From contig CM044964.1 in the NCBI GenBank assembly GCA_024516035.1, forward strand, positions 2,367,053 to 2,431,052: a stretch of 64,000 bases of DNA. Reading direction: 5' to 3'. The position numbers and the translations under genes are program-made. Numbering within the stretch: position 1 is the first letter of the stretch; each line of letters begins with the position of its first letter. The stretch is from Bactericera cockerelli (Eukaryota > Arthropoda > Insecta > Hemiptera > Triozidae). The notes below the pieces were generated by a model. That model had not been told where the DNA came from and searched no databases. It saw only the letters and a program-made list of their open reading frames with translations. This document shows, piece after piece, positions 42,660-55,012 of the stretch.

Positions 42660-43745
42660 TGGCCTTTGAAACCTGACAAGGATACCAATCGCTCTCACCC
42701 TATCCCCATCTCCTGCTCTTATTCTTTCACCTCCTCCTCCTTCTTCTTTCTCTCCTCTTCCTCCTACTCCTCCTCCTTCTTCTCCTCCTCCTCCTTCTCT
42801 TCCTCCTCCTCCTTCTCCTCTTTCATCTCCTCCTCCTTCTTCATCTCCTCCTACTTCTTCATCTCCTCCTCCTTCTCCTCCTCTTCCTTCTCCTCCTCCT
42901 CCTCTTTCATCTCCTCCTCCTTCTTCATCTCCTCCTCCTTCTTCATCTCCTCCTCCTTCTTCATCTCCTCCTCCTTCTTCATCTCCTCCTCCTCTTCTTT
43001 CTCCTCCTTCTCCTCTTCCTTCTCCTCCTTTTCATCTTTCATCTCCTCCTCTTTCTTCATCTCCTCCTCCTTCTTCATCTCCTCCTCCTTCTTCATCTCC
43101 TCCTCCTTCTTCATCTCCTCCTCCTCTTCTTTCTCCTCCTTCTCCTCTTCCTTCTCCTCCTTTTCATCTTTCATCTCCTCCTCTTTCTTCATCTCCTCCT
43201 CCTTCTTCATCTCCTCCTCCTTCTTCATCTCCTCCTCCTTCTTCATCTCCTCCTCCTCTTCTTTCTCCTCCTTCTCCTCTTCCTTCTCCTCCTTTTCATC
43301 TTTCATCTCCTCCTCTTTCTTCATCTCCTCCTCCTTCTTCATCTCCTCCTCCTTCTTCATCTCCTCCTCCTTCTTCATCTCCTCCTCCTCTTCTTTCTCC
43401 TCCTTCTCCTCTTCCTTCTCCTCCTTTTCATCTTTCATCTCCTCCTCTTTCTTCATCTCCTCCTCCTTCTTCATCTCCTCCTCCTTCTTCATCTCCTCCT
43501 CCTTCTTCATCTCCTCCTCCTCTTCTTTCTCCTCCTTCTCCTCTTCCTTCTCCTCCTTTTCATCTTTCATCTCCTCCTCTTTCTTCATCTCCTCCTCCTT
43601 CTTCATCTCCTCCTCCTTCTTCATCTCCTCCTCCTTCTTCATCTCCTCCTCCTCTTCTTTCTCCTCCTTCTCCTCTTCCTTCTCCTCCTTTTCATCTTTC
43701 ATCTCCTCCTCTTTCTTCATCTCCTCCTCCTTCTCCCTCTCCTCC
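42660..43745. repeat. TCC-rich tandem array, 132-bp unit
   Basis: The landmark CCTCTTCTTTCTCCTCCTTC occurs at 42991, 43123, 43255, 43387, 43519 and 43651: six near-identical 132-bp units (44 codons). Because 132 is a multiple of 3 and the sequence is pure (TCC/TTC)n, frames stay open on both strands: a Ser/Phe-rich 403-residue ORF on plus and a Glu/Lys-rich 289-residue ORF on minus. I treat both as artefacts: neither has promoter, splice or domain context. Confidence 0.85.
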
Positions 43746-44029
43746 TCTCATGTCTTCGAGAAATACAATATCGTTGATGAAATAGACGAAATTTTTATTC
43801 CTCATCAATTTGCCAGAGTTGTTTTCTACTTTTTCTCAATCGTCTCGTTCAGTTCGAAGGAGGGGGAGGAAGGATGAGGGGAAGTGCTTTAGGAGTTTTT
43901 CCGTTTTTTTTCTTCTTGTTATTGTTAGAAAAAGGGGAAAGGGGGAGGGGTCTCGATCAAAAGGTATTTGTTATCTATTGTGTTTGTTACCTTTTGTATT
44001 TGTTCTTGTTGTATTGCAGAGAAGAATGG

Positions 44030-44265
44030 GAGGATTTTTGATCAGGAATTAATATTTGTTACAGTTACATATTTTGTTTTTGTTGTTGTTATTTTTGTGT
44101 CGGAGGCGATTTGATCAGAATATACAATTTGTTATTGATATTTTGTGCCTTATTTTTGTGTTTAGGGCGATTTGATCAGGAAATATTTGTCATTAATATT
44201 TTTTTCTTTTTCTTGTTATTTTTGTGTCGGAGTGGATTTAATCAGGAAATATTTGTTATTATTCT
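44030..44265 (+). repeat. ~64-bp tandem repeat
   Basis: TTATTTTTGTGTCGGAGGCG then ATTTGATCAGGAAATATTTG recurs three to four times with small changes, at about 44030, 44090, 44150 and 44215. Confidence 0.6.
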
Positions 44266-44284
44266 CTAACTTTTTTTTGTATCT

Positions 44285-46218
44285 TTAACCAATTCAAAGA
44301 ATAGAATAGAATAGAATAGAATATGTAAATAATTGTATTTTATCAATAATGATTTTACAATGGTTGACAAGTTTACAGAGAAAAATAACTTACACACTAA
44401 AATAAAACTTACAAAATTCATACTTATTTCATTAAAGTTATAGCTCTCATTTTCTACTAAAATTGCAGGCTTATTAAATCTTATGTTTTGTTCCTCTTTA
44501 TATCTACTGGTACCTAAAAAGTAAACAACAAAAAAGGACAGTTTTAACAAACTTTCCTGTAAGTTTTACAACAAACCTGGTGAAAAAACAAAAGAAAAAA
44601 AATAAAACTTATTCATTACGCAAGAAGGATCGAATTTTGAGTGCATCCTGTACAAAATAATACAAATTATTTAAGTCGTCCTTTGATTGAACATTCAATA
44701 TTTTTGCAACATTATTATCTGAAGATAGTTTATCTTTAAAGAAATGTATTCTTTTTAACAGAATGCCCACATTACAATAATGTGGGCATTCTGTTAAAAA
44801 GTGCTCGATGTTTTCTGGTTTGTGCTGATTACAAATAGAGCACAGCTCCTCTTGATCCCAGACATAAGATATCCTATTGACATACAATCTAACATTTCTC
44901 CCACTGAGGCGGAGTTGAGCGGCTACACGGCTTCTCTCGATAGGCACTTGTTCAAGTAGGTACCTTGACACGAAACTTTGATTTGAATTATGATTGATAT
45001 TATGATCTTGTATATTTTTCAGTTCCTTGTAAGTTGTGTTGTAGGATGATTGCAAGCTTGCGGTCCAATCATTACCCACTAACGTTGCATACAGGGTGTC
45101 TAGGATTTCTTGCTTCTTATTGGTCAGTGTTGTGCTACATTGGGCTTCCCAAACATCAGCGAAGTCCAACTCAACCAGCTGATTTTTGAGAAGAGTGCAC
45201 CAGTTATACTTTGTTATATTGAGAGATCGTTGATCAAGTGCTATTAGTTGATCGTAACAAATTCTCGCATAACGTTCCTGAGACATTTCTAATATTTTCC
45301 TCCACCATTCCAAGGTTTGAGAGAATGCATAGTAGGAAAGTTTGACTACGCCCATTTCAATTCTCAACATGTATGAAGCTGTACTCCTTGGAAGGCAGTA
45401 TATGGATTTTAAAAATAACGTTTGGCATTTTTCAATTGTATCACCATAACGGAAAGCCCAAGTCTCGGCTCCATAGAGTAGGGTGGATTTTACTATGGCT
45501 TGAAAAAGCTTCATCCTGGTCTCCAACGTGTCAGACTTAGAGCTTACAAGGATATGACGAACATTACCAACTGCTATTCTTCCTTTGGACAAGGATTGTT
45601 CTGCCGCCTTATGAAATACACCATGTGACGAAAATAAAACTCCGAGGTAATTAAATTCGTTACATACTTCCAGTCGCGTGTTATCATAGTAAAATACATC
45701 GGATGCAGCTACTCTACCTCCTCTTCTGAAGATTGTTATCTTAGACTTATCAACATTTACCGTCATTTTGTTTTCCAAACAGTACTCATGAAGCAGATTT
45801 AACTTTCGCTGTAAGTCTATTTTGTCCGTCCCAAATAACACGATGTCATCCGCATACTTTAACAATAGAATACCTATAGTGTGATTGATGCTAACACCTT
45901 GACTTCCTCTGATTCTCAGATAATTTTCCAGGTCATTCAAAAATATCAAGAACATCAAAGGGCTAGCGCTGTCACCTTGAAATGCGCCTTTGGTTATTTT
46001 TCCAGATGACGACAGAGTGTTACCTATTCGGATTTGTGTTTCTGCACTCTTGTAAAACTTTTGAAACACTGATATCATCTTTCGTGAAATACCCATGTTG
46101 AACATCTTGAGCCATAGTAATTCATGGTTGATTTCCGAGAAAGCTGATCGAAAGTCAATAAAGGCAGCATATAATTTTTTATGACGTATGAGGTGAATAC
46201 TTATGACTGCTGACAGCG
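44285..46218 (-). mobile_element. LINE ORF2, 3' half (reverse transcriptase core to C-terminus)
   Basis: The frame 46105-44609 (498 residues, TAA stop) continues upstream of the ATG to about 46218. It has the RT blocks FQGDSASPLMFLIFLNDL (residues 42-59), YADD at 84-87 (catalytic Asp pair), FNYLGVLFSSHG, and LLYGAETWAF. A C-terminal zinc-knuckle-like CSICNQH..HFLTECPHY lies near residues 420-442. The 3' UTR runs to a GAATA/TATTC microsatellite tail at 44296-44322, a tail type seen in CR1/L2-like elements. Together with 49106-51791 it forms one LINE. It looks young (long open frames), but is interrupted. Confidence 0.85.
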
Positions 46219-46655
46219 TATACAGGGTGGACCAAAAAAACGTTTACACCCGTTAATGGTAGATTACTGACGACATTTCCAGGCCGGATCTGCAATCCGT
46301 TTTTTCGGATTCGCCTTCGTAACGGCACAAAGTGATTTTTTGCAACTTTCCGAAAAAGTCCGACTTTGGCTTATTCTTCAGGTCAGAACTTTTTTCCTAT
46401 TTAAGATGGGTTGATTCTGAACATTTCTGCAGAAAGCCAACAAAATTTCGATGTTTCTAGCTACACTACTTTGTTTTTTACGATTTAGTTTGGCATCTTT
46501 TTTGACACCTGAATAGAAAAAAAAATTCTCATGTAAGTTTTTTACACTTTGAAACACTCAAGATTTTCCCGAGCAAATTTTGGCACAGACATGGGCAAGT
46601 TTGATAAAAGTTGGTGGCCACCCCAAGGATGCTAAAAAATAATTTTACGATTTTT

Positions 46656-46784
46656 ACTTTCCTTATCCTATAATAAGGAAAGTATTGTATTCGTCGAAAA
46701 TTTGACCTACCCAGTTTTTCACATTTCTGGACGAATCATAGCCTCAGGATACCAAAAAAGTTGTTTTTAGCCATTGGTCCGTGC

Positions 46785-46842
<58 letters not shown>

Positions 46843-47345
46843 GAACAGGATATCTCAAGAACGGTAAGAGCTAGAGACTTGAAATTTGGTATGCAAATCA
46901 ATTTTATACACCAGACGAACCACGAAACTTTTGGTTCAAATCGGCCGCAAAATGCGGCCGCAGGGCCGCAAATATTGGCCGCAAGCGCCGCTTCTATGAA
47001 TTGGTTAATGATACAAAAAAAGTTACAGAACAACATTTTCTTAGATTAAAAAAATAATAGGGGTCTCTTCTTATCATTTTTTTGATATCTTGAACTTTTT
47101 GGACCTCGGCCCCAATTTACCGGTATTTTGGGGGGGACCCGCTCAGACTAACTTTTTTATTATTCATCCTAGATGGGGATTGTGACATATCAAATCCAAT
47201 GATTTTGAGGTGCTGATTACGAATTTGGCTTTGATTTTTAGCTGACTGTTACCTTTGAGTCACCAGTGGCTTTTGGTCCTGTTCCCATTCCTAATATGAT
47301 AAGGAAAGTCGTGTGATGTTTACACCAGATTTTTTATCACGTGAT
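46656..47345 (+). mobile_element. Element E, longest copy
   Basis: It begins TACTTTCCTTATCCTATAAT then AAGGAAAGT, a near palindrome, and runs to GATAAGGAAAGTCGTGTGAT and TTACACCAGA. It contains a (GTCT)n run at 46787-46840 and the GGCCGCAAAATGCGGCCGCA stem. Fragments lie at 13360, 34143 and 52565. No protein. Confidence 0.65.
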
Positions 47346-47494
47346 CTTCTGGGAAAACGAACCAGGTAAGTCTCAAAAAATGATGTTCAAAATCTTAAAA
47401 GTGTTGACCGTGTAAGGTCGTCTTGTACTCAAAGAGTAATTAGCTATTTATGTCTGATAATTATTTTTCTTGGAATTAATTAAAGGCCAGTCAA

Positions 47495-47815
47495 ATGAAT
47501 GATTGTTTGTTTCTCGATGATAGTTTTCAAGCATATTTTTCTGCATTCTATGAAATATTATTTTTAAACTTCTTGAGTTTTTTTAGTACAAGTTACATAA
47601 TAATTATTATTCGGATGCTGAAATGGCAGATTTGCATTTGGCAGAATATGGAGCTCCCAACAGGAACATTTGGGATCACGTGAAAAACATAGTTTACGAA
47701 ATACCAGTGGAGACGCAAGAGTAGCAGAATCTGGTAGCAAGAATGCTGTTGGCATTTGATGACCTGACAGAAGAACCTGAAATCTTCCGCAATATTAGAC
47801 GGAACATGATTTGCT
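47495..47815 (+). pseudogene. Tc1/mariner-type transposase C-terminal relic
   Basis: In shifting frames the plus strand reads DAEMADLHLAEYGAPNRNIW, DHVKNIVYEIPVETQE, stop, then LVARMLLAFDDLTEEPEIFR and NIRRNM. The W-(D/G)-H/Y-(V/I)-K..VY..PV....DLVARI..A pattern is the usual C-terminus after the last catalytic acidic residue in these transposases. The DDE core is not recognisable. It probably belonged to the long-inverted-repeat element that contains it. Confidence 0.6.
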
Positions 47816-47892
47816 GTCTCTGGCGTTCGGACCCGGGTGGGATCTTCCGCATGGCAAGTGACTAGCTTACCACTGTGCTAATCGTGCGCTTC
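47806..47892 (-). mobile_element. SINE-6 head fragment
   Basis: Minus strand GCGCACGATTAGCACAGTGG, then CACTTGCCATGCGGAAGATC and B-box GGGTCCGAACGCC. Another tRNA-like remnant lies at about 48392-48462 on the minus strand. Confidence 0.5.
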
Positions 47893-49105
47893 TAATCGTT
47901 TCTCATTGAACATACTCAGACAAAATGTTTATTTTTAATACCTTTTTCATTATACCCAAATAGTATAAAACATAATAAATTTTTATTCATTTTACAAAAT
48001 ATTATCTTGTTTTTTTTCAGGATTTCTATTAGAAGTTGGCAGTCGGTAAATATTTGTTATTTAATTAGTATTGTTTATGATAGAAGAACCTACCTACATA
48101 TTTACCTGGCATTATTTTATGAACTCTACTTTCGTTAGGAAAATTCACCAGTTTATTTTCTCTCTTAGGGAAGCATAAGAAAAACCATCCATTATCAAGG
48201 CAGTCTCTCAGGGTCTTACATGAATAATAATTATGTGAATTATGATACCAATAGTATCTGATATAACTCAATTTACATATGGTATTACCTCCAAAAAAAA
48301 ACCATAAGTTGTTGGTGTTACAACAAGTCAGATACAGGTATGAATAAAATATTCCATCAGATTTTTTTTGATAATTAAAAAAATATTGATCGCCGAGAAT
48401 TGAACATCGGTCATACGACTAATACTCTTAGCATTAGCACATCTTGCTAACACCACTGACATTCTGAAAAGCACGAAAACTATTATTTGAATTTTCCTAA
48501 ACTGGCTGATGAAGACATGTAAGACCGCGGTATTCAAAAACAGCAATGTAAACAAATTTTGTAAACAATACAAGACGCCCTTACACAGTCTACAGCTAGA
48601 AAACTCTTAGGAATTTTGAAGAGTTTTTGGCAAACATCTAATAATTTTTCGCAGAAGATCACGTGATAAAAAATCGTAAAATTATTTTTTAGCATCCTCG
48701 GGGCGGCCGCCAACTTTTATCAAACTTGCCCGTGTCTGTGCCAAAATTTGTTCGGACAAATGTCGAGTGTTTTATTTAGTAAAAAAGTTTTTTCGTGTGT
48801 TTTTTTTCTGTTCAGGTGTGAAAAAATATGACAAACCAAACCGTAAAAAACAAAATAGTGTAGCTTAAAACATCAAAATTTTGTTGGCTTTCTGCAGAAC
48901 TGTTCAGAATCAACTCATCTTAAACAGAAACAAAGCACTGACCCGAAGAATAAGCCAAAGTCGGACTTTTTTGGAAAGTTACAAAAAATCACTTTGTGCA
49001 GTTACGAAGGCGAATCCGAAAAAACGGATACCAGATCCGGCCTGGAAATGTCGTCAGTAATCTACCATTAACGGGTGTAAACGTTTTTTTGGTCCACCCT
49101 GTATA

Positions 49106-50813
49106 TGTTATCTGCACACCCGCGCCCAGGCCGGAAGCCGGCTTGTGCCTCAGTTATTAATTTATTTTCTTCGCACCAGTAGAGTACTCTTTGTGCTAAT
49201 AACTGAGTAGTTAGTTTAAGTAGGCAATTTAAAAGTGCAATCGATCGAAAATTATGTGGGTCATTAGACTCACCTTTCTTAAATAACATAAACATATATG
49301 ACCTTGTTAGTTCCGGCGGTATGTCTCCTCCATCAAATACATAGTTGACGAATTTTAAAATCTCATTCCGCCAGCTATCATCCAGTGATTTTATGTATTC
49401 ATTTAGTACATTATCTGGTCCGGGACTTTTACCGTTTTTTAATTTGGAGATACACATATTAAGCTCACCCAGAGTAAAATCCGAGTCCATAACTTCTCGG
49501 GTAACGTCCGTAAGCACAAAGACAGATATTGTGTTAACTGGGGGAAAGGACTCATGCAGAAATTCGTTCCATCGAGTCATTGGGATATTTACACTCTTAT
49601 TTTCTTTTTTGGGTTTGAATTTTAGGACGGTTTTCCAAAAATCACACGAATTTTTTACATTTCTCAACTTATTTTTGAAATTTTCTTCAAACTCCTTTTT
49701 TTTTTCTTTGCATAATTTAAAATAAATTTTCTTTTTATCCAAACACTCATTTTTAACGTCTTGTCTCTTCTCTTTTATCCATTTTTTAAATAGTTTTCTG
49801 ATTTCTTTCTTAAGTTTACGGCACTCATGGTTGAACCAGGGATTTTTATGGAATACATATTTCTTATTTGGTTTATATTGGTAATTCATTCCTAGACAAG
49901 AAGCTGTTTGTTGTATTTTATTCCTCAGATTCGTATATACTTCACATGGCTGTTGTGATGTGATGAGTTTCTCACTCATAAGTCTTGTAAAGTCCTTAGA
50001 TTTTTCTTCACACCAGACGTAGCGAGTTACTTCTTCGTTGGGGTTGTATATTGGGGTTGATAACGAATTTCTCGTGTCCCATATAAAGTCTAATTTGAGA
50101 ACTACTGGCAGGTGATCCGAAGTTAAAATGTCCGTGGAAACAGCTAGGTTCAGTACATTTGAGCTACACTCCATATGAGTCCACACCAGGTCCACCACGC
50201 TATTGCCAACCTTACTAAAAAATGTAATTTGACCTGGGATGTCTCCAGAAGTTCGGCCGTTGAGTACAATAAAACCTCTCTCCTCCATGAACTCCAACAA
50301 CATTTCTCCTCTCGCATTCACAACTTCGTCTGATGAAATTCGATTAGGAAGTAAGGACAGATCATCCGCTAACTCTCCATCAAGAAAATTTAAATCTGAA
50401 ATCCTGGCATTAAAATCTCCTCCAATCACATAATTTGAGTATCCATCATGCAATTCTTCCAATGTTTCACTAAACAAACTTAGCGCCTCATCTAATTGAT
50501 AGCTGGGTGATATGTACAAAAGACAGAGTACCATGCTCGAGTTCATACCATGCACTTTAACAATAATCCATAAATTACTCATATTTATTACATCAAGTTT
50601 AATTCCGTGTTTGTATAAAATCATCAAACCGCCACTTGCACGTCCACGTTGTTTGGTTTTTACAGCAGGAGAAAATACCATATCGTAGTATTCCTCGAAT
50701 TTATTAATACAGGGCTTATCTACCAGCCAAGTTTCGCTGATACAAACCAAGTCCCATTGGAGAAATAAATCCATTTCGATAGAGTCCAAATTTTGCAGAA
50801 ACACGTATTCCAT
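49106..50813 (-). mobile_element. LINE ORF2, 5' half (endonuclease and start of reverse transcriptase)
   Basis: From the ATG at 50813, an apurinic/apyrimidinic-type endonuclease covers residues 20-240: ISETW (25-29), GGDFNAR (131-137), D209 in VVDLVW, and SDHLPV (232-237) with the catalytic Asp-His. A basic linker (about 300-400) leads to RT blocks GKSPGPDNV, FKKGESNDPHNFRSIALLNC and AGFRPGRGCADNI. The frame then runs into the inserted element (the last 11 residues are not LINE). The protein would nick target DNA and prime reverse transcription on it. By my reading, removing the insert with one copy of TA or TATA does not join the halves in frame, so an extra indel exists. Clade: CR1/L2/Jockey group, not resolved. 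Confidence 0.88.
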
Positions 50814-50852
50814 TTATATTCCAAAAAGTTACGTTAAGGTGATGTGCACCAC

Positions 50853-51791
50853 TTACGTTTCTTGGCAATTCTGCTCTATTGAGTGAAAACCCTCGTTCAC
50901 AGGCTGAGAACCATTTTTATCATCAGCTCGAACTATCATTGACAGTTTTGACTCGCGTATGACGGGTATGGGCGGGGCAGTAGGTAAATTGTGCTGTGCG
51001 CCAGTGTGTGTACCTATTGCTTCTCCGACTATCATACTTTGTGGACTGGTTACATGAGATTGGGTATCTTCTGTCATTAAAATATCAGAACTAGCATTAC
51101 TGTCATTCATATTTGGTCTCTTATGTATGTCTTGCTCTGGTGAAACAGAGAGTGCTCTCTTATTATTACTAGTACCCGGAATAGCAGAATACTTGTCGTT
51201 ACCATTGAAGTGATCACGAGTGATTAATTTTCCCGAGCGAATGACGGCATATTTCCCTTCAGCACGTAACTTCTTCATTTCATCTCTGAGTTGTTTTTCT
51301 TGAGCTCGCATTTCCTTTGTGGTGTCTTCATGAATGTAAATACTTGTAATATCTTTTAGTTTATTTTTATTTCTCAAAACTTCATACTTACGCCTTTGCG
51401 TTGTGAGACCGAGCAGCACTGGTTGCGGAGAGAGCTTGCTATGTTTTAATCTTCTCAGAAAATCTAGTTCCAGCAATGTAAAATCTTTAATATTTAAAAT
51501 ATTTCTAATTAGATGAAGTATACTACTCTCAAGCTCTGGGCTTGTCTCTAGATTATGTTGTTCTATTCCAAATATTATTAGGTTTTTCCTTATCTTATCG
51601 TAAACTAAGGATTTTATTTGCTCTGTATGTTGAGAAACTTCCTGATACAGAGGCTGAACTGCATTTTGTAAATTGTCTAGTTTGGTATTTATTGTCTTGT
51701 CACTGTCGAGTGATGCTTGCTGAAGTGCTTTAATTGATGCCAATTCTTGGAATAACGTCTTCATATTAAGTTCATTGTTCTCATCTCCCAT
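50853..51791 (-). mobile_element. LINE ORF1
   Basis: 312 residues from ATG 51791 to the stop at 50853, 39 bp upstream of ORF2 in the same direction. The N-terminal ~75 residues are coiled-coil-like heptads (LFQELASIKALQQASLDSDK). DKIRKNLIIFGI (about 70-80) starts an RNA-recognition-like fold typical of LINE ORF1 proteins. The C-terminal part is low complexity. Likely an RNA-binding chaperone of the LINE particle. Intact. Confidence 0.8.
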
Positions 51792-52560
51792 AGTTAATTA
51801 AATCAGATAGTTACCTATCTACTCGGAATAGTAAACGATGTGTATTAATATTATGAAATTCAATACGTGAGGAGGCACGCGAGTAAACAATGCGTAGATA
51901 TCAATGGATGTATAATAATTAGGTATACATATAGGTCACTATCTCAGGTATTAAGTTCTATGGTAAGTGTATGTACATAGTAGCTATGTGAGTATGTACA
52001 TTGTAGCCATCCAGTAGTAAATTCTTATCAATGAGTGCGTAACTTTGATTCTGTACAAGCTGATAAGATTTACCCCCACTCAATTACTAGGTTTCTCCTC
52101 ACTAGTGTGCTGTAGAGTAATTTGGTTCTAGGTTGGTTCCAAATTAATTTTCTTTATCTGGTTGTTAGACCTGTCTCTCTTGATTGAAATGCCCTCTGTG
52201 AAGTTACTGTAGAAGGTACTTTGATTAGTACATTTTATGGAGAACAGAGTAATACGGTCAAACGGTCATGTGCAGAGACCTCAAAAATTATCAATTTAAT
52301 TAGGTCTAATTATTTGAAAATCTTATCACCAGCTTTACAACAGAACTTCAGCCATCTTGTTTTGACTTCCAGAAATTGAGTACGAACTTTAAATTCGACT
52401 TACTGCGTTCTTAGGACGTGATTCAGGATACAGGATATCTCCAATTGAAGATTTCACATTTAAATTTAATATAAACACTAATTATTTATGGAAAAACTGT
52501 TAAAAACGTATTAAAATTTTAAAATTACTGAGAGCGAACTAAACTGTAACTTTTCTTATC
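51792..52560. other. LINE 5' UTR and flank
   Basis: The sequence next to ORF1 on the minus strand should hold the LINE's 5' UTR and internal promoter. I cannot set its boundary. No other gene is seen. Confidence 0.4.
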
Positions 52561-52564
52561 ATTC

Positions 52565-52880
52565 CAATCTTGCCAACCAATTCAAAGAAGCGGCCCTGCG
52601 GCCTTAGAACTCGGCCGATTTCAACGGAAAATTTAGTGGTCCGTCAAAAATATAAAATTTTACTCCCATACCAAATTTCAAGTTTCAAGCTCTTACCATT
52701 CTTGAGATATGTTGCGCACACAGAGACAGACACACGGACGCACGAAAAAATGGCCGAAAACAATTTTTTTTGTATCCTGAAGCTATGATTCGTCCAGAAA
52801 TGTGAAAAACTGGGTAGGTCAAATTTTCGACGAATACAATACAATCTTTCGTTATTATAGGATAGGGAAAGTAAAAAGGG
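52565..52880 (-). mobile_element. Element E fragment
   Basis: Complement of the first ~300 bp of the 46656 copy: ATTCGTCGAAAATTTGACCT, ATCTCAAGAATGGTAAGAGC, and GGCCGCAGGGCCGC. It ends at the TACTTTCCCTATCCTATAAT palindrome. Confidence 0.7.
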
Positions 52881-52884
52881 GGGA

Positions 52885-53191
52885 GAGAGAGAGGGTCGTA
52901 CCTAGAACCAAATGTATAAGGTTTCAGACTCGAGTACTCTTGCCTGAAAATAATGTCCTCCCTCCTACCTTTCTACTTTAGTTCCACTCACTCCCTCTCT
53001 CTCACTTCCTCTCTTTCTTTCCCTCTCTCTCTTTCTCTTACTCCCTCTCTCTCACTCCCTCTCTTTCTTACTCTCTCTCTCTCCCTCTCTTTTTTACTCT
53101 CTATCCTTCTCTCTCTCTCTCTCTCACTTTCTCCTCTCCTTCTTTCTCTCTTTAACTTCTTCTCTCTCTCTCAACTTCTTCTCCTCTTTCT

Positions 53192-53240
<49 letters not shown>

Positions 53241-54115
53241 TCCTTACTCCATTGGTATTCTTCTTTTCCTCCGTCCCTGCTTCATCTAGATCTCTCCCTC
53301 TCTCTATCCTCCTCAGTCATTGTTAGTACCTAGCACCAAGTAGGTACTTCAGTACTTCTCTGCCTCCTCTATTTACCTCTCTCTCTCTCTCTCTCTCTCT
53401 TTTTCTATTACTCTTTCCCTCTCCTTAATTTCTTTCTCTTTAGCTGTCTCTCTGTCTCAATTACTCTCTCTCTCCTCATTTACCTCTCTCTCTCTTTCTT
53501 TTTCTCTATCTCTCTCTCCTATTTTTACCTCTTTTTCTCTGTCCTAAATTTACTTCTTTCTCTCTCTCCTCTATTTACCTCTCGCTCTTTCTCTTTTACT
53601 CTCTGACCTCTTTGTCGCTCTCCACTACTAACTTCTTTTTCCTCTGCTCTCTCTCCTCTTTTTACCACTTTCTCTCTTTTTTATTTCTCTCTCTATTACT
53701 CTATTTCTCCTCTATTTATCTCTCTCTCTCTCTCCCCTCATTTACCTCTCTCTTTTTCTCCTCTATTTACTTCTTTATCCATCTCCTCTATTTACTTCTT
53801 TCTCTCTCTCCTCTATTTACTTCTTTCTCTCTCTCCTCTATTTACCTCTCTTTTTCTCAGCCCTCTGTCTCTCTTTTCTCTTACCTCTTTGTTTTACCAT
53901 TGATCTTCTGGGTTTTATTTCTGTTCAAGTTGTGTTTTTTTCTCTCCTTTCCAACCATTTTTTTCACTCTTCTTCCAATTTTTCTTGATATTTTTTTTTA
54001 TCTCTGTTTTTAATATTTTTTTCTTCTCTCTCTCCTTTTTTGTTTCTTGATATGTATTTCTCTTTTTTACATCTCTCTCAATTTCTGACTGCCTCTCTTT
54101 CCCTCTCTTTCTCTT
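52885..54115 (+). repeat. CT-rich microsatellite block
   Basis: (CT)n with irregular TTTACCTCT and CTCTCTATTTACTTC units (for example 53765-53845, period about 29 bp). Ser/Leu-rich ORFs are artefacts. 54116-54500 is AT-rich with an (AT)n run at 54468-54483 and no gene. Confidence 0.85.
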
Positions 54116-54503
54116 TTGTACAAGCATTCGTGTTTGCAGGCTTTCAAGTGCTTGTGGTTTGAAATTGGATTTTGCAAATAAAATTTATTGTAATTATTGA
54201 AATTTCTATGTACAGTGTCTACTGATCACTAAGAAATGTACATCTGTTTCTTGGTATAGGAAATACATTTGCTAATAAGAAAAGTAGAAAAAGGAGAGTG
54301 TTTAATACCCGTTTTTATTTCATAGCTATAAAGCGGGACAATACTTATAAGTCTTATAACTGTTAAGTTTTCCTGGAATTCATGTATTTTTCAGAAAGCA
54401 TTATTATTATTATGATTTTACACTTTATTAAAAAAGGACATAATTATATACAAAAAGTTAATTACATATATATATATATATATAATGCTTTTTATTTGTG
54501 TTA

Positions 54504-54768
54504 TTATGTCACAATTTTAGTGGGTAGCGCAGAATCATAGGACTTTACCACATTAATTTACAATATCTTGTATTATTTTCTTGCCTAAGATTCTGCCACT
54601 GGTCGCTGCTTCACATTAAAGCAGCTACTCATTTTTCCTCACGAGGTATGAGTGGACCCCGAACATCCAAGTACAGAGCAGAAAAAATCCTCCCCCGCTG
54701 GGAATCGAACCCAGGTCACCATGTTTGCAATGCCTAGCGCGCTAACTCGCTCTGCCACAGTGACTACT
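54504..54768 (-). mobile_element. SINE-1 copy
   Basis: Minus-strand head GTAGTCACTGTGGCAGAGCG from 54769, B-box GGTTCGATTCCC, body to GCGCTACCCACTAAAATTGT. Confidence 0.8.
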
Positions 54769-54831
54769 ACATATTAATATAAGAAAAAGTAAAAACCGAA
54801 AATGGAGAAAAATTAAATTTAAGTTTTTTAA

Positions 54832-54982
54832 AAGGTTATCATAATTATTTGTGTTAATCACTGTCGTGATATCACAACTACTGAAACTCGCTTTACTAAA
54901 TCTACGCTGAAACCGGGACTTGAACCACCGACCTCCAGGGTACAAGTCTGTCGCCTTATCGATCAAGCTACTGAGGTTGGTT
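54832..54982 (-). mobile_element. SINE-5 copy
   Basis: Minus-strand ACCTCAGTAGCTTGATCGAT, AAGGCGACAGACTTG, B-box GGTTCAAGTCCC, body GTAGTTGTGATATCACGACA. Confidence 0.75.
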
Positions 54983-55012
54983 GAGAAAAAAAAAATTAAA
55001 TTAATATTACAC

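Larger units (their letters stand above)
46223..49101. mobile_element. Long-inverted-repeat Tc1/mariner-like element inserted in the LINE
   Basis: It starts CAGGGTGGACCAAAAAAACG at 46223 and ends with the complement at 49101, with TATA on both sides (46219-46222, 49102-49105). The outer ~435 bp on each side (to about 46655, and from about 48669) are inverted copies. It interrupts LINE ORF2 just after GFRPGRGCADNI. Inside are an element E copy (46656-47345), a transposase relic (47495-47815), a SINE-6 head and AT-rich filler. Confidence 0.85.

Noticed and set aside
42666..43877. 403-residue plus-strand ORF and 289-residue minus-strand ORF as genes
   Set aside because: They arise from (TCC/TTC)n tandem units that cannot form stops; there is no domain, promoter, splice or codon evidence.
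46774..47036. Coding ORFs over the GTCT repeat
   Set aside because: (TCTG)n slippage-prone tract within element E; open on both strands by composition.
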